A DNA stretch of 64,000 nucleotides from Emticicia oligotrophica DSM 17448. GTDB taxonomy: Bacteria; Bacteroidota; Bacteroidia; Cytophagales; Spirosomataceae. The translations under genes and the position numbers were made by a program. Within the stretch, counting starts at the first letter, position 1, and each line of letters starts with the position of its first letter. The stretch spans positions 1 through 64,000 of the forward strand of contig NC_018749.1 of NCBI RefSeq assembly GCF_000263195.1, in the 5' to 3' direction. This document shows positions 27,587 through 36,280 of this stretch, piece by piece. Below the pieces are notes generated by a model. It was not told the origin of the DNA. It saw nothing but the letters and a program-made list of their open reading frames with translations, and did no database searches.

Positions 27587-29200
27587 ATGGCTTACTCTTT
27601 CAATACAGAATTAAAATCAATTGCTGCAAAATACATAGAATTATTGCATGGAAAAGTTACAGTTGGTACGATAAAAAAGGACATTGAAGAAAACCCCTAC
27701 TATCCAAGTCTGTTGGCATTAAGTGATACTTTTGGTAGGTATAATATTACAAATGAGGCGTTTAAAGTTCCGTCTAAAGATTTTGATAAACTCGCAACAG
27801 ATACGCCATTCGTAGCTTTTACGAAAATACCTAATATTGGAACTGACTTTGTGTTAGTAACTAAAATTTCTGAACAAGCGATAAGTTATTTTCATAAAAA
27901 TAGAAAAGTTGAAACAGTTCCAAAAGAAATTTTTTTAGAGGGATATAAAGATGTTATATGGAAAGCACAACTAAACGAACAAAGTGGTGATGCTGATTAT
28001 GAAAGAAAGTATAGAGTTGAAAAAAATGAACAAAACAAAAAAATAGCATGGATTTTTACTACCATAGTAGGCTTTTTGTTAATTGTTGGGGCAAATATTA
28101 GCCATGAAAATACTTTTTCGATAGTCAGTATTACATTTTTGAAAATTATTGGTATTATCACTTCATGTTTACTACTTGCTTATGAAGTAGATAAAAACAA
28201 TCCGTTTGTCAAAAATATTTGCTCCATAGGTGGACAATCAAATTGTGATGCGGTTTTGAGTAGTAAAGCTGCAAAAATAGGTGGTATCAGTTGGGGAGAA
28301 ATCGGTTTTTTCTATTTTATTGCAACTACTTTGGGGCTATTAATACCTAATTTATCATATGAAATAAAAGCAACATGTGTGACTGTGGCCAATATTTTTG
28401 CAGTACCTTATATTTTCTTTAGTATCTATTATCAGTGGCGTGTAATAAAACAATGGTGCCCTTTATGTTTAACTATTCAGTTTGTATTAGCTTCCGAATT
28501 GATTTGGAGTGTCTTTACGGTTTGGCAATATCCTTTCATAAATATTTTGCAACTCCCAATATTACTCACCATACTATTTTGTGTATTAATACCTGTCATT
28601 TCGTGGTATGCTTTAAAATCTATTATAACTAAAGCCAAAGACCATGATTTATATTTATCTGCCTATAAAAGATTACAATATAATCCTGATATTTTTAAAA
28701 GTTTACTTCAACAACAAGCACAAGTACCTGATGGTTGGCAAGACTTAGGTATTGATATTGGCAACCCTTATGCACAAAACACAATCATAAAAATATGTAA
28801 CCCTTATTGTGGACCTTGTCAAAAGAGCCATGTAGAATTGGGACATATCATAAAAGAAAATAAAAACATTAAAGTGAAAATAATTTATATGGCTAGAAAT
28901 AATGAATTTGATAAAGGCCGTTTTGTGGTCAAACATTTGTTAGCAATTGCAAAAAAAGGTGATTTAAATATAACACATTTGGCTCTTGATGATTGGTATT
29001 TAAATGCTGAAAAAGATTACGATTTATTTGCCAATAAATATCCAATAGGTGGGGATAGTTTAAAAAAACAAGAAAAAGAGTTAGACACCATGAGTCAATG
29101 GTGTGACATTACAGATGTTACCTATACACCAACGATATTCGTTAATGGTTTTAGATTACCTGAAAACTATAAGACTGAAGAACTAAAATATATTTTATAA
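27587..29200 (+). CDS. C39-like/VKOR/thioredoxin fusion, copy 1
   Basis: A 537-residue membrane oxidoreductase. Residues 1-~125 form a C39-peptidase-like domain (ENPYYPSLLALSDTFGRYN) without catalytic Cys or His. Five or so membrane segments follow (~150-335) with VKOR cysteines in NICSIGGQSNCDAVLSS and the active-site CxxC in QWCPLCLTIQF. The C-terminal DsbA-like thioredoxin domain has CNPYCGPCQKSH near 405 and a cis-Pro segment TYTPTIFVNG. VKOR passes electrons to quinones and re-oxidises the thioredoxin domain, which introduces disulfides outside the membrane. A gene for a six-Cys GG peptide follows 74 bp later. The dead C39 domain may bind the GG leader (inference). Confidence 0.88.
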   Translation: MAYSFNTELKSIAAKYIELLHGKVTVGTIKKDIEENPYYPSLLALSDTFGRYNITNEAFKVPSKDFDKLATDTPFVAFTKIPNIGTDFVLVTKISEQAISYFHKNRKVETVPKEIFLEGYKDVIWKAQLNEQSGDADYERKYRVEKNEQNKKIAWIFTTIVGFLLIVGANISHENTFSIVSITFLKIIGIITSCLLLAYEVDKNNPFVKNICSIGGQSNCDAVLSSKAAKIGGISWGEIGFFYFIATTLGLLIPNLSYEIKATCVTVANIFAVPYIFFSIYYQWRVIKQWCPLCLTIQFVLASELIWSVFTVWQYPFINILQLPILLTILFCVLIPVISWYALKSIITKAKDHDLYLSAYKRLQYNPDIFKSLLQQQAQVPDGWQDLGIDIGNPYAQNTIIKICNPYCGPCQKSHVELGHIIKENKNIKVKIIYMARNNEFDKGRFVVKHLLAIAKKGDLNITHLALDDWYLNAEKDYDLFANKYPIGGDSLKKQEKELDTMSQWCDITDVTYTPTIFVNGFRLPENYKTEELKYIL

Positions 29201-29274
29201 AAATATTCTTGCAAGGAAACAGGGTAGCCGAAAACTGTAGATAGAGTAGGTACAAAAATAAACCATATGTTAAA

Positions 29275-29466
29275 ATGAAAATGAATTTTGAAGATATCAC
29301 TGGTGTTTTAAACCGTGATGAAATGAAAAAAATTATGGCTGGTTCGGGGACCTCTTGTTCAACAAAATGTACGCCTCGAAATGCTACAGGTCCAATCGGT
29401 TGTTATCCATCTAATGGAACATCTGGCACCTGTAGATGTTTAGATGCTGATAAAAGTTGTTCCTAA
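29275..29466 (+). CDS. GG-leader cysteine-rich peptide precursor 1
   Basis: A 63-residue precursor. The leader MKMNFEDITGVLNRDEMKKI contains the NRDEMKKI form of the LSREQMKxI motif shared by the other four precursors and ends in MAGSG rather than the plain GG of the others. The core has six Cys with spacing C-x3-C-x10-C-x9-C-x1-C-x6-C and is rich in Gly, Thr and Pro. It is flanked by a VKOR fusion and a TlpA oxidoreductase, so the core is probably disulfide-bonded; thioethers are possible, but the only dehydratase here is truncated. Cleavage is presumably by the C39-ABC exporter at 37.8-40 kb, in a different transcript. Confidence 0.8.
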   Translation: MKMNFEDITGVLNRDEMKKIMAGSGTSCSTKCTPRNATGPIGCYPSNGTSGTCRCLDADKSCS

Positions 29467-29552
29467 ATAGTTTTTAGAATGTTATTTTTGATTGAGTTAT
29501 ACATCGAAAATAGCATTCTAATTAATGCTGAAAAAATATAAACACTAAAAAA

Positions 29553-30665
29553 ATGAATGCTAAATTTTGTTGTCTCCTTTTTGTGGTACTACTATCAATT
29601 CGCTTTGAGGTAAACGCTCAAAAGAAATTTACTTTAAAACTACAATTCTCTAAATATATTGATAATACGAGTATTCAAGTAAAATATGATAATGGAAGAG
29701 ATGAAATTAACATTCACCCTGTTATAAAAAATAATTCTATCGTAATAACCGATATCTTTTATTCTAAATATGCTACAATATTAATTAGTTACTCATATGG
29801 AAACTATAACTACAATAATAGTTTTTGGGTCTCTAATAAACCTGCGACAATCAATTTTTTGAATAACTCAAAGGATGAACCATTCAAAAAATACAAATTA
29901 ACAAATGCATATGATATTAAATATATGGGAGAAGAAAAATTCTCAAAGTTTATGGCTGTTGAAGATAAGGATTTTTTTGATTTTATTACTAAAAATGGAG
30001 CTAATATGAATGATTCATTAGTTCAAATTGCTTTCAAAAAAGGGGCAATACGTAGTAAAAGAAAATTAGAATTTGTAAAAGAAAATGGCTATTTATATTA
30101 TGCATTTTGGCTTTTTAGAAAAGAAGTTGCATTTTGTGATACAAGCATAACTACTTTGATGGATGTGTATGATAAAACTTTTTCTAATAGTTTCAAAAAA
30201 AGTATTGAGGGAACTGAAATAACAAAAATATTAAATGGAAGAGCTTTAAAAAAGGATTCTCAAGCTCCAACCTTCATAACTAAGGACGTAACAGGCAAAA
30301 TTATATCATTAGATAACTATAAGAATAAGTTTGTATTACTCACTTTTTGGGCTTCTTGGTGCGGTCCTTGTGTGGAAGAAATGCCTGCCATTAATGCAAT
30401 GAGAGAAAATTATTCTTTGGATAAATTTGAAATTATTTCTGTTACACTTGATGATGATTTGACAAAGTTCAAAGAGGCTGCTGTGAAATATAATATGAAT
30501 TGGAAACATATTTTTGGTGATAAAGATTTAGTTAAGAAATATGGAGTTATTGGTATCCCAGAGATATATTTGATTGATAAATCAGGTAAAATAATTTATA
30601 AAAGAGAAGAAGAAAAGGATTACAAATTGGAATATTTGACCAAATTAGTAGCCGAAAAACTTTAG
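29553..30665 (+). CDS. TlpA-like thiol-disulfide oxidoreductase 1
   Basis: A 370-residue exported protein: signal peptide MNAKFCCLLFVVLLSIRF...NAQ, a ~200-residue N-terminal domain (FTLKLQFSKYIDNTSIQVKY), and a C-terminal AhpC/TlpA thioredoxin fold from about 240 with LTFWASWCGPCVEEMPAI (CxxC = CGPC) and cis-Pro in YGVIGIPEIYLID. Its N-terminal domain resembles that of the TlpA gene at 34.6 kb, so the two are paralogues. It would shuffle or reduce wrong disulfides of the neighbouring Cys-rich peptide (inference). Gap to the precursor gene 86 bp. Confidence 0.88.
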   Translation: MNAKFCCLLFVVLLSIRFEVNAQKKFTLKLQFSKYIDNTSIQVKYDNGRDEINIHPVIKNNSIVITDIFYSKYATILISYSYGNYNYNNSFWVSNKPATINFLNNSKDEPFKKYKLTNAYDIKYMGEEKFSKFMAVEDKDFFDFITKNGANMNDSLVQIAFKKGAIRSKRKLEFVKENGYLYYAFWLFRKEVAFCDTSITTLMDVYDKTFSNSFKKSIEGTEITKILNGRALKKDSQAPTFITKDVTGKIISLDNYKNKFVLLTFWASWCGPCVEEMPAINAMRENYSLDKFEIISVTLDDDLTKFKEAAVKYNMNWKHIFGDKDLVKKYGVIGIPEIYLIDKSGKIIYKREEEKDYKLEYLTKLVAEKL

Positions 30666-30673
30666 AAAATGCT

Positions 30674-31196
30674 GATTCTCGACTCCATATGGAAAACTAT
30701 TCCTTGGAGGAAGTTTAAAACAAGCAACTGTTAATGTTAAAAAAAATGATGATGATACTGAAATTATAGTTAAAATTGCTCTTATTGAAATATCAGTTCC
30801 TGATTTAGTAGATATGTCTGAGATTGTGGTAAACAACGGCGTTGATAATGGAAATAAGGGAGAAGGTATTTCTGAGAAGTTTGTGATTAATGATGATGCT
30901 AAAGAATTAACAATATCAGAGGAGGTTATTCCAACAGAAGTGTTTGAATTAAGTAATTATCCTAATCCAATAGAAAGTAATGCCACAACAGTTACAATAA
31001 AATTACTAAAAACAGAAGAAATTGAAGTTGAACTGTGTAATTATGATGGTAAAGTTTTAAAGGTGAAGTTAAAAAAGAAGAGGTGTTAGAATTTCAAATT
31101 AGAACGGATAAGGTATCTAATGGTATTGGATATATAAGATTGATTACTGTTAAAAAAAATATTGGTGGGTCAAATATTAATCAAAAGATAGTATGA
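30674..31196 (+). pseudogene. remnant of a secreted protein with a T9SS-type C-terminal domain
   Basis: No start codon. The frame STPYGKLFLGGSLKQATVNV leads to FELSNYPNPIESNATTVTIK, the YPNP entry of type IX secretion sorting domains, then stops early at 31089. A one-base shift in an A run (ttaaaaaagaagagg near 31070) restores the rest of the domain (EEVLEFQIRTDKV ... GIGYIRLITVKK ... NQKIV). Hence a truncated and frameshifted leftover between the two peptide cassettes. Confidence 0.55.
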
Positions 31197-31269
31197 AAAA
31201 CCATCTGTTTTTTTTCTAATGTATTTCAGTAATATTGGTTTTACAAAAAAATATTACTGAATTTCAGTG

Positions 31270-31906
31270 AGGGAGTGTTAAAAGTATTCCTCTAACTGAT
31301 TTTTTTAATAACAGTAATAATAGTGGAAAAATAACTTCCTACATTTCAATTCTTCTTTCTCATAGAATCCAGAAATCTAATTTATATTTAGAAACAGGGG
31401 TAAGATTTAATTTTAAAAATTTCAAATTTCAGCAGAATTTAGATACCCTTTCTTATTTCGGAACAATATATTCTCAGCCTAAGTACAGAATTATTTCAGT
31501 AACTTTATTATTTAGTTTTCATAAAAAAATAGATGTGAATTTTAGCCCTATTTCTGAAAAGAAAAGCATAATTATTCTTGCAAGGGTCTATCGTTTGATT
31601 TTGTAAAGGAATTTTCGATAAGAAATTGAATTGACAGGAAAAGAATTTAGTATTAAAACAATTTTTAAAGATAACTTTTCATTTCAATCAAATACTGGCG
31701 TTTCGTTTAATAGTATAGTCTCATATTCTATTTTAAAATTCCAAAACAACAAATATCTTTATTTACTAGGGAGTTATAAATATCCATTTTATAATCAAAA
31801 TGGGATAGATTTAAATTATGATATAAATGGAAATATTAATAAGTATGAAATCAACAAGGTAAAATTCCAAGAAATTTCATTGGGATTTCGGTTACGTTCT
31901 TTTTGA
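31270..31906 (+). pseudogene. beta-barrel-like outer membrane protein remnant
   Basis: Two consecutive frames without proper starts. The first (31270-31605) gives KITSYISILLSHRIQKSNLY, then LETGVRFNFKNFKF and YRIISVTLLFSFHKKI. The second (31631-31906) gives VSFNSIVSYSILKF, KYLYLLGSYKYPF and a final EISLGFRLRSF with terminal Phe. The alternating pattern and terminal aromatic suggest the end of an outer-membrane barrel broken by stops. Family not identified. Confidence 0.4.
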
Positions 31907-31919
31907 GAAACTTCATTTT

Positions 31920-32117
31920 TTATTCGCTGATATAGTTTTTATCGTTAAACTGATTTAAAACCGTAATGAAACTATCAGCGGAAGTGTCAATTGCTTTTAA
32001 AACAAAAATAGGATTCCATGTATGCTTAATCCAATGATTTAGTACAAAAAAGCCTACGTAAAAACTTACTAATGCAAGCGGTATGAGCAAATCTACTAGC
32101 TCTGTTAACCGTCGATA
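31920..32117 (-). pseudogene. fragment of an unidentified membrane protein
   Basis: The minus strand reads RRLTELVDLLIPLALVSFYV then GFFVLNHWIKHTWNPIFVLK and ends DKNYISE-stop. It has one clear membrane segment but no start codon. Family not recognised; part of the junk between the two peptide transcripts. Confidence 0.35.
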
Positions 32118-32293
32118 TCAATACAGAATCTAAGAAAGTAACTCAAATTTGCAAAGAAGGGCTCGAAAAAAATCACTTTTACACTTGAAAATATGTCTTG
32201 CCATGACAATCATTAAAAAAATAGATTTTATTTGTTTGTTCACTTATTCATTTGTCAAAGTTATACTCCCGTCTATTTTTATCAAAAAACCGA

Positions 32294-32361
32294 TTTAGTA
32301 TAGGTAAAATCAGCATTTATATAGTTTTATTGTTGCTTTAACAATTTTAATACAACTTTTG
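32294..32361 (+). promoter_or_regulatory. putative LytTR-controlled promoter, copy 2
   Basis: tttagtataggtaaaatcag then catttatatagttttattgttg matches 25746-25793 with about six differences in 48 bp. Half-sites GTATAGGT (32298-32305) and ATATAGTT (32319-32326) keep the 21-bp spacing. TTG at 32330 and AACTTTTG at 32354 fit a -33/-7 pair. The VKOR fusion copy 2 starts 40 bp on. Confidence 0.62.
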
Positions 32362-32400
32362 CACAATTAGAATTTAGACTCTAAATCATTTATCTAAATC

Positions 32401-34017
32401 ATGTTTAGATTTACCCAATCAAAGGATAATGCCGTTGCGGCAACTTACCAATACCTGAAAGCTATTGGTGCAAAAGTAACTGAAGAAACTGTAGAAGAAA
32501 CCCTCAAAAACCACCCTGATTACCCAAGTCTTTTAGCAGCCAGTGATGCACTTAAGGAGTGGAAAATTGAAAATTTGGCGGCACGCATAACACCCGAACA
32601 ATTGAGCGAATTACCCACACCATTTTTGACTCATCTGTATGTGGATGGCGGAATATTTGCTTTGGTGAAGTCTGTAAAAAATGATGCCGTTGAGTGGATA
32701 CACACAAAAGAGGGTTTTAAGAGTGATAAAACTGAGGATTTTTTAAAGAAATGGAATAGTGTAGTTTTAATGGCAGAAGTCAATACCAACTCTGGTGAAA
32801 GAAACTTTATTGAAAACAATAAAAAAGAAACTCTCCATAACTTACGGACTCCCACACTCATACTCGGAATTCTATTACTTATTATTAGTTTATTTTATAA
32901 TAAGTTTAGCACGGATTGGCATTATAATACTTTATTGTTTACAAAGCTTGCGGGTGTTATAGTTAGTTCATTATTGCTTTGGCAGAGTATAGATAAAAAT
33001 AATCCATTTATTAAAAACCTATGTAAAGCAGGGGGTAAAGTTAACTGTAATGCTATTTTGAGTTCAAATGCTGCACAAGTTACTTCTTGGTTGAGTTGGT
33101 CAGAAGTTGGCTTTTTCTATTTTGGAGGTGGATTTATAGCTTTATTAGTAAATCCCAGTTCAATGTTTCTACTTTGGGGGATTGGAGCAACAGCATTATT
33201 GTATACGTTTTGGTCACTCTATTATCAAGCATTTGTGGCGAAACAATGGTGTACACTTTGTTTAACTGTACAGGTTCTTTTTTTGGTAGAATTTTTCATA
33301 AACATAAATTACATTCCATTATTAACTAAATACTCGCAATTAATGAATGTTAGCGAATTTGTATCTTTCATTTTTGGGGTAAGTATAGTTAGTCTGCTCT
33401 GGGTATTTTTAAAACCCATTTTACAAAAAAGTCAGCAAGTTTTACCTTTAAAAAACAATCTCAGACGCTTTAAAAACAATCCTAATCTATTTTTGAGTTT
33501 ATTACAAGAACAAGTAGAAATGCCCTATGTGCCTACAAATACGATTAATTTTGGTAACCCTAATGCAGAGCATACTCTAACGATGGTAACGAACACATTT
33601 TGCCAACCATGTGCCAAAACTCATAAATTAATTGGGGAATTATTAGAAAACAACGAAAATCTGAATTGCAAAGTCGTATTTTTAGCCAGTAATATGGCAG
33701 ACGACAAACGTGGTATAGTTGCTAAAACCATTCTTTCCTTACCAATCCCACAGCAAGCCGAAGCATTGCACCTTTGGTATGAAAACGAAGAACGAAACAT
33801 TGAGAAATGGCAAAAGCAATTAGGTGCTGTGATAGAAGATAAACGCATAGAAGATGTCATTAGCCAGCACCAATTATGGTGCGAAATAGCTAAAATTGAA
33901 GCAACTCCCACACTTTTTTTAGATGGCTATAAAATGCCAGAATTGTATAGAATAGGTGATTTGAAGGGAGTTTTGAAGTACTTACCAACAACGGATTTGC
34001 AAATCAACCATAAATAA
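32401..34017 (+). CDS. C39-like/VKOR/thioredoxin fusion, copy 2
   Basis: A 538-residue paralogue of the protein at 27.6 kb with the same order: C39-like N-terminal domain (NHPDYPSLLAASDALKEWKI near 37-56) lacking catalytic residues; membrane segments ~150-330; VKOR cysteines in LCKAGGKVNCNAILSS and KQWCTLCLTVQ; C-terminal thioredoxin with NTFCQPCAKTH near 400 and ATPTLFLDGY. It heads transcript 2 right behind the second LytTR-type promoter and is followed after 34 bp by peptide precursor 2. It should oxidise cysteines of the exported peptides and hand electrons to quinone. The last codons (DLQINHK) are duplicated downstream at 35.77 kb. Confidence 0.9.
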   Translation: MFRFTQSKDNAVAATYQYLKAIGAKVTEETVEETLKNHPDYPSLLAASDALKEWKIENLAARITPEQLSELPTPFLTHLYVDGGIFALVKSVKNDAVEWIHTKEGFKSDKTEDFLKKWNSVVLMAEVNTNSGERNFIENNKKETLHNLRTPTLILGILLLIISLFYNKFSTDWHYNTLLFTKLAGVIVSSLLLWQSIDKNNPFIKNLCKAGGKVNCNAILSSNAAQVTSWLSWSEVGFFYFGGGFIALLVNPSSMFLLWGIGATALLYTFWSLYYQAFVAKQWCTLCLTVQVLFLVEFFININYIPLLTKYSQLMNVSEFVSFIFGVSIVSLLWVFLKPILQKSQQVLPLKNNLRRFKNNPNLFLSLLQEQVEMPYVPTNTINFGNPNAEHTLTMVTNTFCQPCAKTHKLIGELLENNENLNCKVVFLASNMADDKRGIVAKTILSLPIPQQAEALHLWYENEERNIEKWQKQLGAVIEDKRIEDVISQHQLWCEIAKIEATPTLFLDGYKMPELYRIGDLKGVLKYLPTTDLQINHK

Positions 34018-34028
34018 ATTTTTACAAT
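33988..34028 (+). repeat. direct repeat, copy A (end of VKOR gene and precursor 5' UTR)
   Basis: acaacggatttgcaaatcaa followed by ccataaataaatttttaca. It covers the last codons of VKOR fusion 2 and the spacer before precursor 2. Copy B is at 35764-35806. Confidence 0.7.
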
Positions 34029-34051
34029 TAAAGTTTTAACGTTTAACGAAA

Positions 34052-34240
34052 ATGAAAAAAATGATTTTAAACTTTGGAAGTTCACTGCTCTCTAGAGACC
34101 AGATGAAGAAAATAAAGGGTGGAAATGATTCAGCAGATGATGCACCGAATAACTGCCGTTCAAATTGTAATAACAATGAGGATTGTGCGAGTGGGGGACC
34201 AAATGGCTGCATCATGTGTGCAAGTTTTAAATGTGTGTAG
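34052..34240 (+). CDS. GG-leader cysteine-rich peptide precursor 2
   Basis: A 62-residue precursor: leader MKKMILNFGSSLLSRDQMKK then IKGG, the classical double-glycine site for C39 exporters; the core starts NDSADDAPNN. Six Cys with spacing C-x3-C-x5-C-x7-C-x2-C-x4-C, the same C-x3-C ... C-x(1-2)-C-x(4-6)-C frame as precursors 1 and 3. Few Ser/Thr stand near Cys, which favours disulfides over lanthionines. It lies between VKOR fusion 2 and precursor 3. Confidence 0.85.
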   Translation: MKKMILNFGSSLLSRDQMKKIKGGNDSADDAPNNCRSNCNNNEDCASGGPNGCIMCASFKCV

Positions 34241-34323
34241 TTTAACTTATATAGTTTATTTAGCCATTCATTCATAAAACTTAAAGGTCCATAGAATAAA
34301 AACAATGTAAATTTTATTTTAAA

Positions 34324-34512
34324 ATGAAAAACACAAAACTATTCAATTTTACGTCTAAACTTAGTCGTGATGAAATGAAAAAAATTGCAGGTGGTACTGA
34401 AGATGGAAGTGTTGAAGGCAATCCAACTTGTGGAATTGCATGCAGTGGAGGGTGCAGACCATCAAGTGACGGTTGTTCAAAATGTGGTAGTAACGGACTC
34501 TGTCAATCATAA
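34324..34512 (+). CDS. GG-leader cysteine-rich peptide precursor 3
   Basis: A 62-residue precursor: leader MKNTKLFNFTSKLSRDEMKK then IAGG; core TEDGSVEGNPTCG onwards. Six Cys with spacing C-x3-C-x3-C-x6-C-x2-C-x5-C, and Gly/Ser-rich loops. Close relative of precursor 2, 83 bp upstream, and of precursor 1 in the other transcript. A TlpA gene follows after 111 bp. Confidence 0.85.
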   Translation: MKNTKLFNFTSKLSRDEMKKIAGGTEDGSVEGNPTCGIACSGGCRPSSDGCSKCGSNGLCQS

Positions 34513-34623
34513 TTAGCAGTAGTCGATTCTTAAAACTGTAGGTTGGACTTTTTGGCATGACTAATTAGTTCACTTACAGTTTTATAATCAATTTCACGTA
34601 TTTCGTACTTTTAACTACACAAA

Positions 34624-35751
34624 ATGAAAAATATATTAAAATATTTACTTCTTATCTTTTTCCCATTAAGTATTCAAGCACAAAAGCCTTTCTTAGTAAG
34701 AATACAATTTCCCAAAAATATTAATGTTGAAAACATAAGAATTGGTTACGAAAATGGTAATGAAAGGATAAGTTTTCCAACAAAGTTTATTGACAATAAA
34801 ATTACTGTGTCGGGGACCTATTATTCCAAATATCTAACGCTTTGGATTTACGACGATTTAAAGGATAGTTATGTAAATTGGACTTATTTTTGGATAGATG
34901 GGTCAAAAGCTTCTATTTCGTTTACAACGACAGATACTTCCCAAAATATTTTGAAAAAATTTATTCTAAAAAATGCTTTTAGTCTTGACATCGTTGGAAA
35001 AAAACATAATTCTTTTGTAAGAACAGAATTAGAACAATATAAGAACTTTTATGAGAAATACTTCAGTCCAAATTATAAAGGGAAGTACACAGATTCTTTG
35101 AATAAAGTTTTTAATGGCATATTCTTAAACCTTTGTCTGAAAGATATCTCGTTTATAAAAGCAAATGGAAATCAATATTATGCTTTTGATTATTTCAGAA
35201 GAAACCTTGCACCACTCAGAGAAATAAACCCCGATACTTTATTGTCAATTTTCAATACTTCATTCCCAAAATCATATAAAGAGAGTTTTGAGGGAAAAGA
35301 GACAGAAATTTTTTTAAAAGGTAAAGTTTTGAAGAAGAATGCAATCGCTCCTATAATCAAAGCTGCTGATTACTACTCAAAAGAAGAATTATCGCTCATA
35401 AATAAAAAATATACACTATTAGTTTTTTGGGCTTCTTGGTGCAAGCCTTGCATAGCCGAAATTCCTAAGATTAAAGAATTACATAAATTTTATCAGACTG
35501 ATAACTTAAAAATAATTTATGTAACGCTTGATGAAGACTCAACAAAGTTTTTGCAAGCGGTAAAGAAGTATGATTTAAGTTGGAATCATGTTTATGGAGA
35601 TAAAAAATTCATTAAGAGTTTTGGTGTGCTTGGTATTCCACAAATATTTCTTATTGATAGTTTAGGAAAAATAGCTTATTCAAGAGAGGAAGAGAAAGAC
35701 TTTAAGTCTGAATTACCAATTCTTGAAGCAATTTTAGAAGAAAAACTGTAA
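34624..35751 (+). CDS. TlpA-like thiol-disulfide oxidoreductase 2
   Basis: A 375-residue exported thioredoxin-fold protein: signal peptide MKNILKYLLLIFFPLSIQAQ, N-terminal domain starting FLVRIQFPKNINVENIRIGY, and thioredoxin domain with LVFWASWCKPCIAEIPKI near 270 (CKPC) and cis-Pro in FGVLGIPQIFLID. Its N-terminal domain aligns along its length with the TlpA at 29.55 kb (for example YENGNERIS vs YDNGRDEIN). Likely proofreading or reducing partner of the VKOR oxidase (inference). Confidence 0.88.
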   Translation: MKNILKYLLLIFFPLSIQAQKPFLVRIQFPKNINVENIRIGYENGNERISFPTKFIDNKITVSGTYYSKYLTLWIYDDLKDSYVNWTYFWIDGSKASISFTTTDTSQNILKKFILKNAFSLDIVGKKHNSFVRTELEQYKNFYEKYFSPNYKGKYTDSLNKVFNGIFLNLCLKDISFIKANGNQYYAFDYFRRNLAPLREINPDTLLSIFNTSFPKSYKESFEGKETEIFLKGKVLKKNAIAPIIKAADYYSKEELSLINKKYTLLVFWASWCKPCIAEIPKIKELHKFYQTDNLKIIYVTLDEDSTKFLQAVKKYDLSWNHVYGDKKFIKSFGVLGIPQIFLIDSLGKIAYSREEEKDFKSELPILEAILEEKL

Positions 35752-35763
35752 GTTACCTTTTAC

Positions 35764-35806
35764 AAACAATGGATTTGCAAATCAATCATAAATAAATCTT
35801 AACATT
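35764..35806 (+). repeat. direct repeat, copy B
   Basis: aaacaatggatttgcaaatc followed by aatcataaataaatcttaac. It can still be read as DLQINHK-stop, i.e. a relic of the VKOR gene's 3' end, directly before precursor 4. Evidence that precursor 4's upstream region was copied from the VKOR-precursor 2 junction. Confidence 0.7.
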
Positions 35807-35822
35807 TTATATTATTACAACA

Positions 35823-36047
35823 ATGAAAAAAATGATTTCGAGTTTTGGTAATGCTGTTCTTTCGAGAGAACAAATGAAGGGTATAAAAGGTGGGGTAAAA
35901 TGTGCAGGTACATGGATTAATGCCAATGGCGATGAGCTTTCTGTTCAAGAGAATTGTTCTGGGTATTCAGTCCAAACTTGTATCGACCGTCTAAATGCAA
36001 GGGTTGGGCATGGACAAGCGGATAGTTATTCATGTGATATTGTCTGA
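35823..36047 (+). CDS. GG-leader cysteine-rich peptide precursor 4
   Basis: A 74-residue precursor: leader MKKMISSFGNAVLSREQMKG then IKGG; core VKCAGTWINANGDELSV onwards with four Cys. The pattern NCSGYSVQTCIDR resembles TCSGSVSQCTGSR of precursor 5, so 4 and 5 form a second subfamily with larger cores (50-57 aa). The even Cys count allows two disulfides. It lies between two TlpA genes. Confidence 0.83.
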   Translation: MKKMISSFGNAVLSREQMKGIKGGVKCAGTWINANGDELSVQENCSGYSVQTCIDRLNARVGHGQADSYSCDIV

Positions 36048-36280
36048 TAATATATGCTAAGTAACAAGAACTATTTAATTGATATATTATAACATGGAGT
36101 CTCACAGAGTAACGCAAAGTATAATCTAAAACTCAGTAAAACTCTGTGTATTTGTAAACATACTCTGTGTTAAGAAATATACTATCAAATAATTCTTTAC
36201 TCTTACTTACAATGGTTATATTGATTTATCGAAAATATTATAACCATTGTAAACTCCATAAAACAAAATCAACAAAAAAC

